Below are positions 15,970-23,703 of a stretch of DNA of 64,000 bases, in pieces; positions within the stretch are counted from its first letter, which is position 1; each line of letters begins with the position of its first letter. The DNA lies in contig NZ_CP130427.1 of assembly GCF_030518795.1 (NCBI RefSeq), positions 3,596,001 to 3,660,000 of the forward strand, read 5' to 3'. The position numbers were made by a program, and so were the translations under genes. This DNA comes from Micromonospora sp. NBRC 110009 (GTDB lineage Bacteria; Actinomycetota; Actinomycetes; Mycobacteriales; Micromonosporaceae). Under the pieces are notes generated by a model that worked only from the letters and a program-made list of their open reading frames with translations, was not told the origin of the DNA and did no database searches.

Positions 15970-16136
15970 CTCAGCGCGCTGATCGCGGCTGCCCATGAGC
16001 TGGACCGACAGGTCAAAGCTCGACCCGTGCGGTAAGGACGTCCAGCTTGAGCGCGCCACGGGGGCCAAGCGTCGCCGCGGCAGTATCTAATGATCCCGGC
16101 GGTCAGCTTTCTGGCGGCGTTCTCGCGCACGGTGGT

Positions 16137-17252
16137 TCAGGCTACGAGCAGGCGGAGACCGAGCTCGGCCGTGTCGAGGGCGACGAGGTCGCGGTTGCGC
16201 TCGGCCCACCGGCCTGAGGAAAGGTCTTCGCGGAGTGTGCTGACTGCCCGTTGCTCAGCCTGCGGTCCGACTCTGGTCCATACCGAAACCGCGCGGCGTA
16301 CATGTTCGTCCAGGTACGCCTCAGGCCGGCGCCAGTATGCCTCGAAGAAGCCGTCAGCGCAGTCCCACGGGACGAGCACCGGCTCTGCGCGTCCTCCGAT
16401 CGCGCGGGTGAGGTCGGCCAGGGACGGCCAGCCGACGAGGAGGTTTGCGAACTCCGGTAAGTAGTCGCGGGTGAGCCAGAATCGCTGACGCCAGCCGGTG
16501 TCATCGGCGTCGTACGTGAACACCACCACGCGGCGGGCCACACGCCGCATCTCACGCAGCCCGGCGACCGGGTCCGGCCAGTGATGGACGGTGCTGACCG
16601 CCATCGCGGCGTCAAAGGACTGGTCCTCAAACGGCAGACTCTCCGCAGCGGCGGCCACGCACGGCGCCGCGCCCACGGGACGCTGCGCCCGCATGACCGC
16701 CGACGGTTCCACCGCCGTGACGTCGCGGTCGGGTGGTTCGTAGGAGCCGGTGCCAGCCCCGACGTTCAGCACCGTTCGTGCGTCCCCCAGCGCATCCCAG
16801 ATGCGCGCGGCGATCCGTGGCTCGGTGCGCCGCGTCGCTGGGTAAGCGGATCCGATGGCGTCGTACAACTGCGCGCCGAACACTTTCAGTTGCTCCTCTG
16901 GCGTCGTCCTGATTCCCATTGCTCGTGCCTCCAGTTCCCTGTCTATGGCCGTCACCATGGCAGCAGCGCGGTCGCGCTGGTCCATCAGCAGGCCGCGCAG
17001 CCGGCACAGGTGCGCGACTGCGTCGGTGGCCGGATCGTCAACAAGATCCGCGATCTCCCGCAAACCGAAGCCGAGCCGCCGGTAGGCGAGCACCTCCCGG
17101 AGTCGCTCCACATCGCCCGCGGAGTAGGCCCGGTGCCCAGCCGCGGTCCGCGTGGACGGCTCCAGGAGGCCGATCTCGTCATAGTGATGCAGTGTGCGGA
17201 CGCTGACGCCGGCCAACTCCGCCACACGCCCCACGGTCAGGTGCTCCTCCAC
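16137..17252 (-). CDS. MerR-type regulator fused to a SAM methyltransferase domain
   Basis: A 371-residue two-domain protein. Residues 1-70 form a MerR winged helix (LTVGRVAELAGVSVRTLHHY then DEIGLLEPSTRTAAGHRAYS). Residues 70-115 form the dimerisation helix, ending in a TipA-like linker (GIRTTPEEQLKVFG). Residues 150-371 look like a class I methyltransferase: VLNVGAGTGSYEPPDRDVTAVEPS as motif I/II, SLPFEDQSFDAAMAVSTVHHWPDP, and LREMRRVARRVVVFTYD. TipA-type proteins carry a thiopeptide-binding domain after this linker; here a methyltransferase takes its place. It could be a ligand- or SAM-responsive regulator or a self-regulated resistance enzyme; both are inference. GTG start at 17252. Confidence 0.8.
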   Translation of the reverse strand: MEEHLTVGRVAELAGVSVRTLHHYDEIGLLEPSTRTAAGHRAYSAGDVERLREVLAYRRLGFGLREIADLVDDPATDAVAHLCRLRGLLMDQRDRAAAMVTAIDRELEARAMGIRTTPEEQLKVFGAQLYDAIGSAYPATRRTEPRIAARIWDALGDARTVLNVGAGTGSYEPPDRDVTAVEPSAVMRAQRPVGAAPCVAAAAESLPFEDQSFDAAMAVSTVHHWPDPVAGLREMRRVARRVVVFTYDADDTGWRQRFWLTRDYLPEFANLLVGWPSLADLTRAIGGRAEPVLVPWDCADGFFEAYWRRPEAYLDEHVRRAVSVWTRVGPQAEQRAVSTLREDLSSGRWAERNRDLVALDTAELGLRLLVA

Positions 17253-17269
17253 GCCACCGACTATGTGGC
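17253..17269. promoter_or_regulatory. Inverted repeat at the start of the MerR-type gene
   Basis: GCCAC-N7-GTGGC lies directly before the GTG at 17252. ACTATGTGGCATGAC within and beside it matches ACTATGTGGTGTGAC at 15881 in 13 of 15 bases. It is a candidate autoregulatory site. Confidence 0.3.
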
Positions 17270-17337
17270 ATGACGCCGCGTGAGGTGCAAGCGCTTCGCT
17301 GCTCGCATGATCGAGTTCCCGCTCATCGGCTACTTAT

Positions 17338-17577
17338 CTACTGGTGGTACGACCGCAGCCCGGCGATGTCGAGGTTGTGCAGCTCGACCATCTCAGTAAG
17401 AACGCGGCCGGCGTGGTCGGCGGTCTGGAGCAGCCCGGGTACGTGCCCCGTCTCGAAGTGCCGGATCAGGCGCGACTCGGCGACGAGCTGGTTGTAGCTG
17501 TCCTGGACGGCGGCCTGGCCGTGACGCATCCGGCGACGAAAGCTGCGGTGCGCGGCGTGGACCAGGCCGCGAAGCAC
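17338..17577 (-). pseudogene. Truncated XRE/DUF5753-type regulator fragment
   Basis: A 79-residue fragment whose middle (QLVAESRLIRHFETGHVPGL then LQTADHAGRVL) matches the DUF5753 domain that follows the helix-turn-helix in actinobacterial XRE regulators. The DNA-binding domain and most of DUF5753 are missing. It lies 13 bases from an arm-like repeat and 95 from tRNA-Arg, in the position where an element would carry its control genes. Confidence 0.65.
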
Positions 17578-17590
17578 CTCTTCGGCTGAC

Positions 17591-17611
17591 TTGGCTGTAC
17601 GAATGGCTGTA
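17591..17611. repeat. Arm-like repeat, copy 3
   Basis: TTGGCTGTACGAATGGCTGTA is identical to the copy at 13449. It lies 60 bases before the tRNA-derived att copy. Confidence 0.7.
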
Positions 17612-17670
17612 CGGGGGCCGTGGTGATCGTCTCGACCGCGAGCGGGAAGCCGCTGGACTGCGGTGACGTG

Positions 17671-17714
17671 GGTGCGCCCGGCAGGATTCGAACCTGCGGC
17701 CTTGGGATTAGAAG
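17671..17714. repeat. tRNA-proximal att copy
   Basis: The 44 bases shared exactly with 13320-13363. Here they form part of the intact tRNA-Arg gene, marking the right-hand junction of the island. Confidence 0.85.
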
Positions 17715-17745
17715 TCCCCTGCTCTATCCGCTGAGCTACGGGCGC
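17673..17745 (-). tRNA. tRNA-Arg (anticodon UCU)
   Basis: A 73-base cloverleaf on the minus strand. Acceptor stem GCGCCCG pairs with CGGGCGC and the discriminator is A. The D arm is GCTC...GAGC, the anticodon loop CTTCTAA (anticodon TCT, reading AGA), and the T arm GCAGG TTCGAAT CCTGC. The first anticodon-stem pair (G27-A43) is mismatched. CCA is not encoded. It is the integration target of the flanking island. Confidence 0.95.
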
Positions 17746-17836
17746 GCGGCGACGGGTGTCGCGCCAAGAGGGTACCGCCGTACCCGGGCCCGACGGGGGA
17801 ACGGGTGGTCGCGGCGACGTCCGTGATCAGGGTGCC

Positions 17837-18655
17837 ATGAGCGTCCGGCCACCGGCACCCGGGATTCGCGGGTCACGGACGGCGGCGGCCGGCCAGGTCC
17901 GTACCCTCGGCGTCGTGCTGCTCGACCAGGAAACCGAGAACGAGATCGTCTACGAGCTGTGCCAGCTGCTCGGGCGGGCCATCCTGCCCGTCAGCCGGTA
18001 CGACCGGCCCGGCGCGGCCGGCCACGGCTTCGGCACCGCCTTCTTCTACGCCGAGCTGGTCGGTGCCACCGACGACGGCGACGTGGTGCACGAATGGCTG
18101 CTGACCGCGGACGCGGCCACCCGGGCGGCGTACGGGGAGATCGGGCTGCGGCCGAGCGTGACCGAGCCGGCGGACGCGTCGGCGGAGCCGATCGAGCTGC
18201 CCGGCTTCGCCGACCGGTGGCTGCACCTGCCGGAGATCGGTCTGGCCGCCATGCCCACCGGCGGGCTGCACGGCCATGCCGAGGATCGGGGCTGGCGGTG
18301 GCGTACCCAGCAGGTGACCGACGCGGTGGCCGCGGGGGCCGACGTGGTCGCCCGGGTCGGCGCGGCGCCCGGCTCGGCGTTCGTGCTGGCGCTCGGGGTG
18401 GGCGACGACGGGTCGCGGCCCCTCGAAGCGGTCATCGAGCGGGTCGTCCGGGACGGCGCCGGGCTGCGGGTCGACACGGAGCTGCCGGCCGGGTACGTCG
18501 GCGCGCCGGTGTTCGGGGTCGAGGCCGGTCCCGACGGCGAGTTGGCGCTGCACTGCCTGGGTGCGGTGCTGCCGGGGGAGGCGGGCGGGCACCCGGTTGC
18601 GACGTTCGACCGGATCCGCTCGGCCCTCGCGGCGGCGACCGCCGGCTACCGGTGA
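17837..18655 (+). CDS. Conserved hypothetical protein
   Basis: A 272-residue protein with no motif I recognise. It begins MSVRPPAPGIRGSRTAAAG; the core (TLGVVLLDQETENEIVYELC, AGHGFGTAFFYAELVG) alternates strands and helices as a globular cytoplasmic protein would. No signal peptide or membrane segment. Codon bias is fully core-like, marking the end of the island just after tRNA-Arg. ATG 17837 is preferred over the longer frame from 17756, which would start inside the tRNA flank. It is convergent with the hydrolase gene 10 bases away. Confidence 0.6.
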   Translation: MSVRPPAPGIRGSRTAAAGQVRTLGVVLLDQETENEIVYELCQLLGRAILPVSRYDRPGAAGHGFGTAFFYAELVGATDDGDVVHEWLLTADAATRAAYGEIGLRPSVTEPADASAEPIELPGFADRWLHLPEIGLAAMPTGGLHGHAEDRGWRWRTQQVTDAVAAGADVVARVGAAPGSAFVLALGVGDDGSRPLEAVIERVVRDGAGLRVDTELPAGYVGAPVFGVEAGPDGELALHCLGAVLPGEAGGHPVATFDRIRSALAAATAGYR

Positions 18656-18665
18656 CCGGCCGGGC

Positions 18666-19694
18666 TCAGCCCTCGGTGGCTGCGCCGGCCCGGTCCTCGG
18701 CCGGCCGCCGCGCCGCCGGCGGGCGGTCCGCCGCCGGGTCGGTCGGGCCGGCCCTGAGGAAGCCCTCCGCCCACCGTCCGACCTCGGCGAAGACCTTCTC
18801 CCGTACGGCGGGGCCGGAGAGCGTCAGGTCGTGCAGCCCGCCGTCGAAGCGGGCCAGGGTGACGTGCCGGCCGAGCCGGGGCGCCCAGCGGACCATGTGT
18901 TCCACGTCCAGCACCGCGTCGGCGAGGGTCGCCGACTCGTGCCACCTGGTGCCCCGGTAGCTGCGGGTGGAGCAGGCGAGCAGCACCGGCACCGGGATGT
19001 CCAGGCCGGCCCGGAGCTGCCGCTGGCCGGCGCGGATCGCGTTGATCCAGCCGGCCCGCACCGGGAACCCGGCGAGCGGCTTCCAGGCCAGGTCGTACCG
19101 CCACTCGCCGCGGTGGTCGGCATGCAGGCTCTCGCCGTACACGGTGCCGAGCCCGAACGGGAGGATGCGGTGCGGCGCCCGGCGGCCCAGCCGGGAGACG
19201 GCGGCCGCGAGGGGTCGACGGACCAGCCAGGGGGCGTTGATGTCGAAGAAGGGGCTGTTGAGGACGAGCCCGTCGACCAGCCCGGCCTCGCGGCGGGCGT
19301 GCGCCCAGAGCGAGATGATCAGGCCGCCGGTGGAGTGGCCCAGGGCGAGCAGGGTGTCGTGCCCCTCGTCCTCCCGGATGATCTTCGCGGCGGCGTCCAG
19401 CTCGGGGAAGTACTCGCTCAGGTCGTGGCAGAAGTTCGGGGTCTGGTGCGGCAGCAGGCTACGGCCGTACTTGCGCAGGTCGAGCGCGTAGAAGTCCCAA
19501 CCGCGCTCGGCGAAGAAGTCGGCGACGTGGGTCTGGAAGAAGTAGTCGACGAAGCCGTGCACGTAGAGCACGGCCCGGCCGGTCGGGCGCTCGGCCCGGC
19601 GGCGGACCAGGGTCGCGACGACCGGTCCCTCGTCGTCGGTGCCCAGGTCGATCGTCTGCCGCTCGTACGGCGGTCCCAGCACGTCGGGTTCCAC
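18666..19694 (-). CDS. Alpha/beta hydrolase (serine aminopeptidase/monoacylglycerol lipase-like)
   Basis: A 342-residue alpha/beta-hydrolase of the Hydrolase_4 type. The oxyanion segment is VLYVHGFVDYFFQTHVADFF, the nucleophile elbow LALGHSTGG (Ser near residue 120), and the late His is in DGGLHDLTLSG. The YALDLRKYGRSL block is characteristic of lysophospholipase/monoglyceride lipase proteins. The last 35 residues are a disordered Pro/Arg tail. No signal peptide, so it is cytoplasmic. The true substrate is unknown. Confidence 0.8.
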   Translation of the reverse strand: MEPDVLGPPYERQTIDLGTDDEGPVVATLVRRRAERPTGRAVLYVHGFVDYFFQTHVADFFAERGWDFYALDLRKYGRSLLPHQTPNFCHDLSEYFPELDAAAKIIREDEGHDTLLALGHSTGGLIISLWAHARREAGLVDGLVLNSPFFDINAPWLVRRPLAAAVSRLGRRAPHRILPFGLGTVYGESLHADHRGEWRYDLAWKPLAGFPVRAGWINAIRAGQRQLRAGLDIPVPVLLACSTRSYRGTRWHESATLADAVLDVEHMVRWAPRLGRHVTLARFDGGLHDLTLSGPAVREKVFAEVGRWAEGFLRAGPTDPAADRPPAARRPAEDRAGAATEG

Positions 19695-19732
19695 GACCGC
19701 GACGGTACGCCGCCACGCTACCCGGCGGTAGG

Positions 19733-19773
19733 CCCCGCCCCCGTCCGTCCGACCGGCGCGGACGGGGGCGGGG
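19733..19773. terminator. Hairpin terminator after hpf
   Basis: A perfect 15-bp stem (CCCCGCCCCCGTCCG at 19733-19747, complement at 19759-19773) with an 11-base loop. It lies 6 bases beyond the end of the minus-strand HPF gene, separating it from the hydrolase gene. Confidence 0.8.
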
Positions 19774-19778
19774 AGGGC

Positions 19779-20186
19779 TCAGGCGGTCTCCGCGTCGGCC
19801 CGCTCGGTGGCCTGCGCGGGGACGCCCTCCGGGCCGATCTCCCGTAGGTGCTTGTTGTGGCGCGGCTCCTGCCGGGTCTTGGCGTCGTTGAGCCGGCGGC
19901 GCAGGTCGTCCCGGACGTCGTTCAGCGCGGCGTGCAGGTCCTCCTCGGCGGAGGTGGTGACGATCTTCTGCCGGCCGGCGACCCAGCATTCCAGGGTCAC
20001 CTTCTGGCCCCGGGCGTCCCGGTCCTTGACCGACACCTCCAGCTCGGTCGCGTCGGCGTGGAACCCCGCGAGCCGGGCGTCCAGCGTCGCGAACTGCACC
20101 GCGATCCAGTTCCGGTCGCCCTGGGAGAACCCGGCCCCGACCCGCAGGCACTCGGCCACGGTCGCGGGGTTCGCCACGGCGCTCAT
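19779..20186 (-). CDS. hpf: Ribosome hibernation promoting factor-like protein (short form)
   Basis: A 135-residue protein with an S30AE-type beta-alpha-beta-beta-beta-alpha core: WIAVQFATLDARLAGFHADA, LEVSVKDRDARGQKVTLECW, and the long helix DLHAALNDVRDDLRRRLNDAK. It binds the ribosome decoding centre to silence translation in stress. The C-terminal dimerisation domain of long HPF is absent; the tail is charged and short. I start it at ATG 20186 (MSAVANPATVAECL), with GAGG upstream. A DosR-type palindrome lies about 146 bases upstream, and the dormancy-associated HPF genes of actinobacteria are commonly under DosR-family control. Confidence 0.75.
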   Translation of the reverse strand: MSAVANPATVAECLRVGAGFSQGDRNWIAVQFATLDARLAGFHADATELEVSVKDRDARGQKVTLECWVAGRQKIVTTSAEEDLHAALNDVRDDLRRRLNDAKTRQEPRHNKHLREIGPEGVPAQATERADAETA

Positions 20187-20331
20187 CGCCGGGCCTCGCG
20201 ATCGGTCGTACGGGGTGAGCGGAGGATCATCTCGCAGCCCTTTCTCTCGGTTGATCAACTCCATACCCAGCGGGTGCGGGTCCGGAACCGCCGGCACCTG
20301 TCGATCGTGTCGCGCCGCCGGTCGGCGTCCC

Positions 20332-20347
20332 AGGGACCGAGGTCCCT
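20332..20347. promoter_or_regulatory. DosR/DevR-like palindrome
   Basis: AGGGACCGAGGTCCCT is a perfect 7-2-7 palindrome. It contains GGGACC...GGTCCC, close to the actinobacterial DosR (DevR/OsdR) box with core GGGACTnnAGTCCC. It faces the hpf gene on the minus strand. Confidence 0.5.
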
Positions 20348-20521
20348 AGCAGACGGGACCTTGATCAGGTTGTTGTCCACGGTGAGATGCTTCGTCCCGC
20401 CCGGTCGGCCATGATCGTCGTGCTCCCGGCGCTGGTCTGACTCTTTGTCCACCTGGCGCCTTGGCTGCCCTTCGCCTGATTTGTCGGCCGCGCCGGGTGC
20501 ACGCGCCGAACGGACGGGTGT

Positions 20522-20617
20522 GACCTGACAGGAGCCTGTGCAAGAGGTCCCATCACCGTGCTGTCCGTCCGCCCGACGGTGCGTGCTGCCCCGGTTGGTC
20601 ACCTGGAAGGACAGCAC
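20522..20617 (+). ncRNA. Candidate IS110 bridge RNA region (structured leader)
   Basis: IS110-type recombinases are guided by a structured RNA encoded in the non-coding end next to the transposase. Directly upstream of the ATG are two hairpins: a nested one at 20522-20549 (GACCT...AGGTC enclosing ACAGG-AG-CCTGT), and one with a 9-bp stem GTGCTGTCC (20558) to GGACAGCAC (20609) enclosing a 42-base loop that could present guide sequences. The RNA ends and guide loops are not determined; the rest of 20187-20521 shows only the DosR-like site. Confidence 0.35.
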
Positions 20618-21727
20618 CACCCACCATGACAGATCACCAGTTCGAAGTCATCGGCGGCGTTGACACCCACGCCGATACCCACACCGCCGTGGTCATCGAC
20701 GAGGTCGGCCGGATGCATGGCCATCGCCAGTTCCCCACCACGGTGGCCGGCTACCGGGCGCTGCTGGCGTGGATGAGCGACCACGGTCCGGTACGGTCGG
20801 TCGGGATCGAGGGCACTGGCAGCTACGGCGTCGGCCTGGCCCGCTACCTGCGCGCCCAGGGCGTGCATCTCGTGGAGGTCGACCGGCCCAACCGCAAGAT
20901 GCGCCGCCGGCGTGGCAAGTCCGACCCGATCGACGCCGAGGCCGCCGCCCGGGCGGTGCTGGCCGGCACCGCGACCACCACCCCGAAGAACCGAGACGGG
21001 CAGGTGGAGGCCATCCGGGTCATCCGCGTGGCCCGCACCTCAGCGGTGAAGTCGCGCACCGCGGCGATCAACGCCCTGGTCGGCATGGTCCGCACCGCCC
21101 CGGAACCGCTGCGCACCCAACTCCTGGACCTGCGCAACTCGGAACTGATCATGACCGCTGCCGCGTTGCGGCCAGCCCTGGACATCGCCGACCCGATCGC
21201 GGCGACCAAGACCGCGATCCGTCGGCTGGCGCGTCGCGTCATCGACCTGGACCGCGAGATCCGGGCCGCCGACGTCGACCTGCAGGTCCTGCTCAAGCAG
21301 GCCGCCCCGCAGCTGCTGGAGTTGCCCGGAATCGGCCCCGAAGTCGCCGCGCAGCTGCTCATCACCGCCGGCGACAACCCGGAGCGGATCCGCGACGAAC
21401 GGGCGTTCGCCGCACTCTGCGGGGTCTCACCCATCCCAGCCAGTTCCGGTCGCACCGACCGGCACCGCCTCAACCGAGGCGGGGACAGGATGGCCAACAG
21501 GGCGCTCTACATCGTCGCGGTCAACCGGATGCGCTGCCATCCCGAGACGCTGACCTACGTCGAGCGCCGACGCGAGCAAGGACTGAGCAACAGAGACATC
21601 TCCCGATGTCTGAAGCGGTACATCGCGCGTCAGGTCTACCCGCTGATCTTGGAATCCCTGCGGATCCGGCCCCCGTCATCCACAGCCCTCGCAGAGCTCT
21701 GACCAGCCCGGCTTGCATTACAGGAGC
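20528..21727 (+). mobile_element. IS110-family insertion sequence (ends approximate)
   Basis: The transposase gene is flanked by an identical 8-base word ACAGGAGC at 20528 and 21720, which could mark the repeated core at the two ends of an IS110 element (about 1.2 kb). IS110 elements lack terminal inverted repeats, so the boundaries remain tentative; an 8-base match can also be chance. Confidence 0.35.
20626..21702 (+). CDS. IS110-family transposase (DEDD recombinase)
   Basis: A full-length 358-residue transposase. The N-terminal RuvC-like DEDD domain is seen as GGVDTHADTHTAVVID (first Asp), SVGIEGTGSYG (Glu), and KSDPIDAEAAARAVL (the two Asp). The C-terminal Transposase_20 domain is seen as LLELPGIGPEVAAQLLITAGD and FAALCGVSPIPASSGRTDRH, with the conserved Ser in the PASSGR segment. 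There are no internal stops, so it is probably active. It separates hpf from ssb. Confidence 0.95.
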   Translation: MTDHQFEVIGGVDTHADTHTAVVIDEVGRMHGHRQFPTTVAGYRALLAWMSDHGPVRSVGIEGTGSYGVGLARYLRAQGVHLVEVDRPNRKMRRRRGKSDPIDAEAAARAVLAGTATTTPKNRDGQVEAIRVIRVARTSAVKSRTAAINALVGMVRTAPEPLRTQLLDLRNSELIMTAAALRPALDIADPIAATKTAIRRLARRVIDLDREIRAADVDLQVLLKQAAPQLLELPGIGPEVAAQLLITAGDNPERIRDERAFAALCGVSPIPASSGRTDRHRLNRGGDRMANRALYIVAVNRMRCHPETLTYVERRREQGLSNRDISRCLKRYIARQVYPLILESLRIRPPSSTALAEL

Positions 21728-21829
21728 ATCAGGCCGGCCCGTCGTCCACAGCCCGGGCGGGGCCGCTGGTGGTCGGGGCGCCGCCGGTCGAGGCTCGGCC
21801 CGACAAACCGAGTCTCCCTGGGAGGGGCG

Positions 21830-22588
21830 ATGTTCGATACGTACGTCACCATCGTCGGCAATGTGCTGACCGCGCCCGAGTGGCGCCGTACCACGCAGAG
21901 CAACACCCTGGTGGCCAACTTCAAGGTCGCCTCCACCGCCCGCCGGCTGGACCGGGACTCCGGCCGCTGGGTTGACGGCAACAGCCTCCGGGTGCGGGTG
22001 AACTGCTGGCGGAAGCTGGCCGAGGGGGTGGCCGCCTCGGTGATGGTCGGCGACCCGGTGGTCGTCGCCGGCCGCCTCTACACCCGCGACTGGACCGACG
22101 ACGCGGGCAACCACCGCACCCTCTACGAGCTGGAGGCGGTCGCGGTCGGGCACGACCTGTCCCGCGGCCGGGGCCGCTTCCTGCGCAACCGCCCGAGCAT
22201 GGCGACCAGCGCCGTCGAGGACGCCGAGGCGGAACGGCGGGTGCACGGCGAGGCGACCGAGGCGGTGCCGGTCGCGGCGGCGCCGACCTCGCTCGACGAG
22301 CGGCCGTTCGACGACGAGTTCGACGCGCTGGAGTTGGCTGCCCCGCACGGTGGGCCCGGGCTCCCCGACGACCTCGACGGCCCGCCGTCGGGTGGCTTCG
22401 ACGCGGCGGCCGACCCGTTCGACGACCTGTCCGCCGACGACGACGAGGAGGAGGGCGACGGGACGGGCGACGACGAGCCGGCCGCCGAGCCCGGTGACCC
22501 GAGCGGCGCGCCGGCCGGCGACGTCGAGGGCGTCACCCCGACCGGCCGGGGCCGGCGGGGCGGACGGCGTACACCGGTGCCCGCCTGA
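21830..22588 (+). CDS. ssb: Single-stranded DNA-binding protein
   Basis: A 252-residue protein. The OB-fold occupies residues 1-115: FDTYVTIVGNVLTAPEWRRT, ANFKVASTARRLDRDSGRWV, LRVRVNCWRKLAEGVAASVM and VVVAGRLYTRDW. A long acidic disordered tail (Asp/Glu/Pro/Gly) follows, ending in a basic RGRRGGRR stretch. It lacks the DDDIPF tip that binds partner proteins in replicative SSB, so this is probably a secondary SSB. Start at ATG 21830 with GGAGGGG 3 bases upstream. Confidence 0.85.
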   Translation: MFDTYVTIVGNVLTAPEWRRTTQSNTLVANFKVASTARRLDRDSGRWVDGNSLRVRVNCWRKLAEGVAASVMVGDPVVVAGRLYTRDWTDDAGNHRTLYELEAVAVGHDLSRGRGRFLRNRPSMATSAVEDAEAERRVHGEATEAVPVAAAPTSLDERPFDDEFDALELAAPHGGPGLPDDLDGPPSGGFDAAADPFDDLSADDDEEEGDGTGDDEPAAEPGDPSGAPAGDVEGVTPTGRGRRGGRRTPVPA

Positions 22589-22683
22589 GCCACCGGCTCG
22601 GGCAACGGGGGAGCGGGGTGGCGACGAGCCCGACGTGGCCACCCCGCCGTACGGCTAGGCTGGCCGGCCGGAGGTGGTGACGG

Positions 22684-23703
22684 GTGCGGCAGGCGACCGC
22701 CATGGCGAATGCGGCGGGACTGGTGGCGGGCTACGCCCTGGACTCGCTGCTCGGCGATCCCCGTCGGTGGCATCCGGTGGCCGGGTTCGGCCGGGCCGCC
22801 GGCGCGCTGGAACAGCGCCTCTACCGGCCCGACCGCACCGCCGGGGCGGCGTTCGCCGCGCTCGCCGTCGGCGCCCCGGTGCTGCTCGGCGTCGCCGGCA
22901 CCCTCGCCACCCGGCGTCGGCCGCTGGCCCGCGCGGCGCTGGTGGCCGCCGGCACCTGGACCGTGCTGGGCGGCCGCACCCTGCGCCACGAGTCGAGGGC
23001 GATGGCCCGGGCGTTGCAGCGTGGTGACCTGGCGGCCGCCCGTGGCCGGCTCAACCACCTGTGTGGCCGCGACCCGTCCAGCCTGGACGAGCCCGAGCTG
23101 GCCCGGGCGACCGTCGAGTCGGTCGCCGAGAACACCTCTGACGCGGTGGTCGCGCCGCTGTTCTGGGGTGCGGTCGCCGGGCTGCCCGGCCTGCTCGGCT
23201 ACCGCGCGGCGAACACGCTCGACGCCATGGTCGGGCACCGCTCACCCCGCCACGCCCGCTTCGGCACCCCGGCGGCCCGCCTGGACGATCTGCTCAACCT
23301 GGCCCCGGCCCGGCTGACCGGGCTGCTCACCATCGCGGTCGCGCCGGCCGCGCACGGGGATCGTCGGGCCGCCCTGCGGGTCTGGCGGCGGGACCGCAAC
23401 GACCACCCCAGCCCCAACGCCGGCCAGTGCGAGGCCGCGATGGCCGGCGCGCTCGGCGTGCGGCTGGGCGGGCGCAACGTCTACTTCGGTCGCGCCGAGA
23501 CCCGGCCGTTCCTCGGGGACGGGCCCCGGCCCGAGGCCCGGCACCTGAAGCGGGCCGCCCGGATCTCCGGCGCGGTCGGCCTGGCCGCGCTCGGCCTCGC
23601 CGCCGCCTACCCGGTGACCCTCGGCCGCCTGGTCGCCGCGGTCGGCCGGTCCGTGTTGCGCGGCCCGGCCCGGCGTCGGCTGTCCCCGGGGAGCGGGCGA
23701 TGA
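22684..23703 (+). CDS. cobD: Adenosylcobinamide-phosphate synthase CobD/CbiB
   Basis: A 339-residue integral membrane enzyme that joins aminopropanol (phosphate) to adenosylcobyric acid in cobalamin biosynthesis. Family signatures are [20 protein letters not shown] at the N-terminus, [20 protein letters not shown] and [10 protein letters not shown] in the middle, [13 protein letters not shown], and [20 protein letters not shown] near the C-terminus. Several hydrophobic segments are present. The GTG at 22684 lies after GGAGG with 9 bases spacing; ATG at 22702 is an alternative. It overlaps cobQ by 4 bases (ATGA). Confidence 0.93.
   Translation: MRQATAMANAAGLVAGYALDSLLGDPRRWHPVAGFGRAAGALEQRLYRPDRTAGAAFAALAVGAPVLLGVAGTLATRRRPLARAALVAAGTWTVLGGRTLRHESRAMARALQRGDLAAARGRLNHLCGRDPSSLDEPELARATVESVAENTSDAVVAPLFWGAVAGLPGLLGYRAANTLDAMVGHRSPRHARFGTPAARLDDLLNLAPARLTGLLTIAVAPAAHGDRRAALRVWRRDRNDHPSPNAGQCEAAMAGALGVRLGGRNVYFGRAETRPFLGDGPRPEARHLKRAARISGAVGLAALGLAAAYPVTLGRLVAAVGRSVLRGPARRRLSPGSGR

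Larger units (their letters stand above)
15278..16136. other. 859-bp region with no convincing gene
   Basis: Frames here are short, lack domain patterns and have poor codon bias. Three things stand out: a perfect hairpin at 15552-15580, a pair of near-identical 14-bp words at 15931 and 15956, and a 15-base word at 15881 that recurs at the start of the MerR-type gene. It is probably decayed mobile DNA. Confidence 0.5.

Noticed and set aside
17620-17826. Open frame across tRNA-Arg
   Set aside because: It is the translation of the tRNA gene complement and its flanks.
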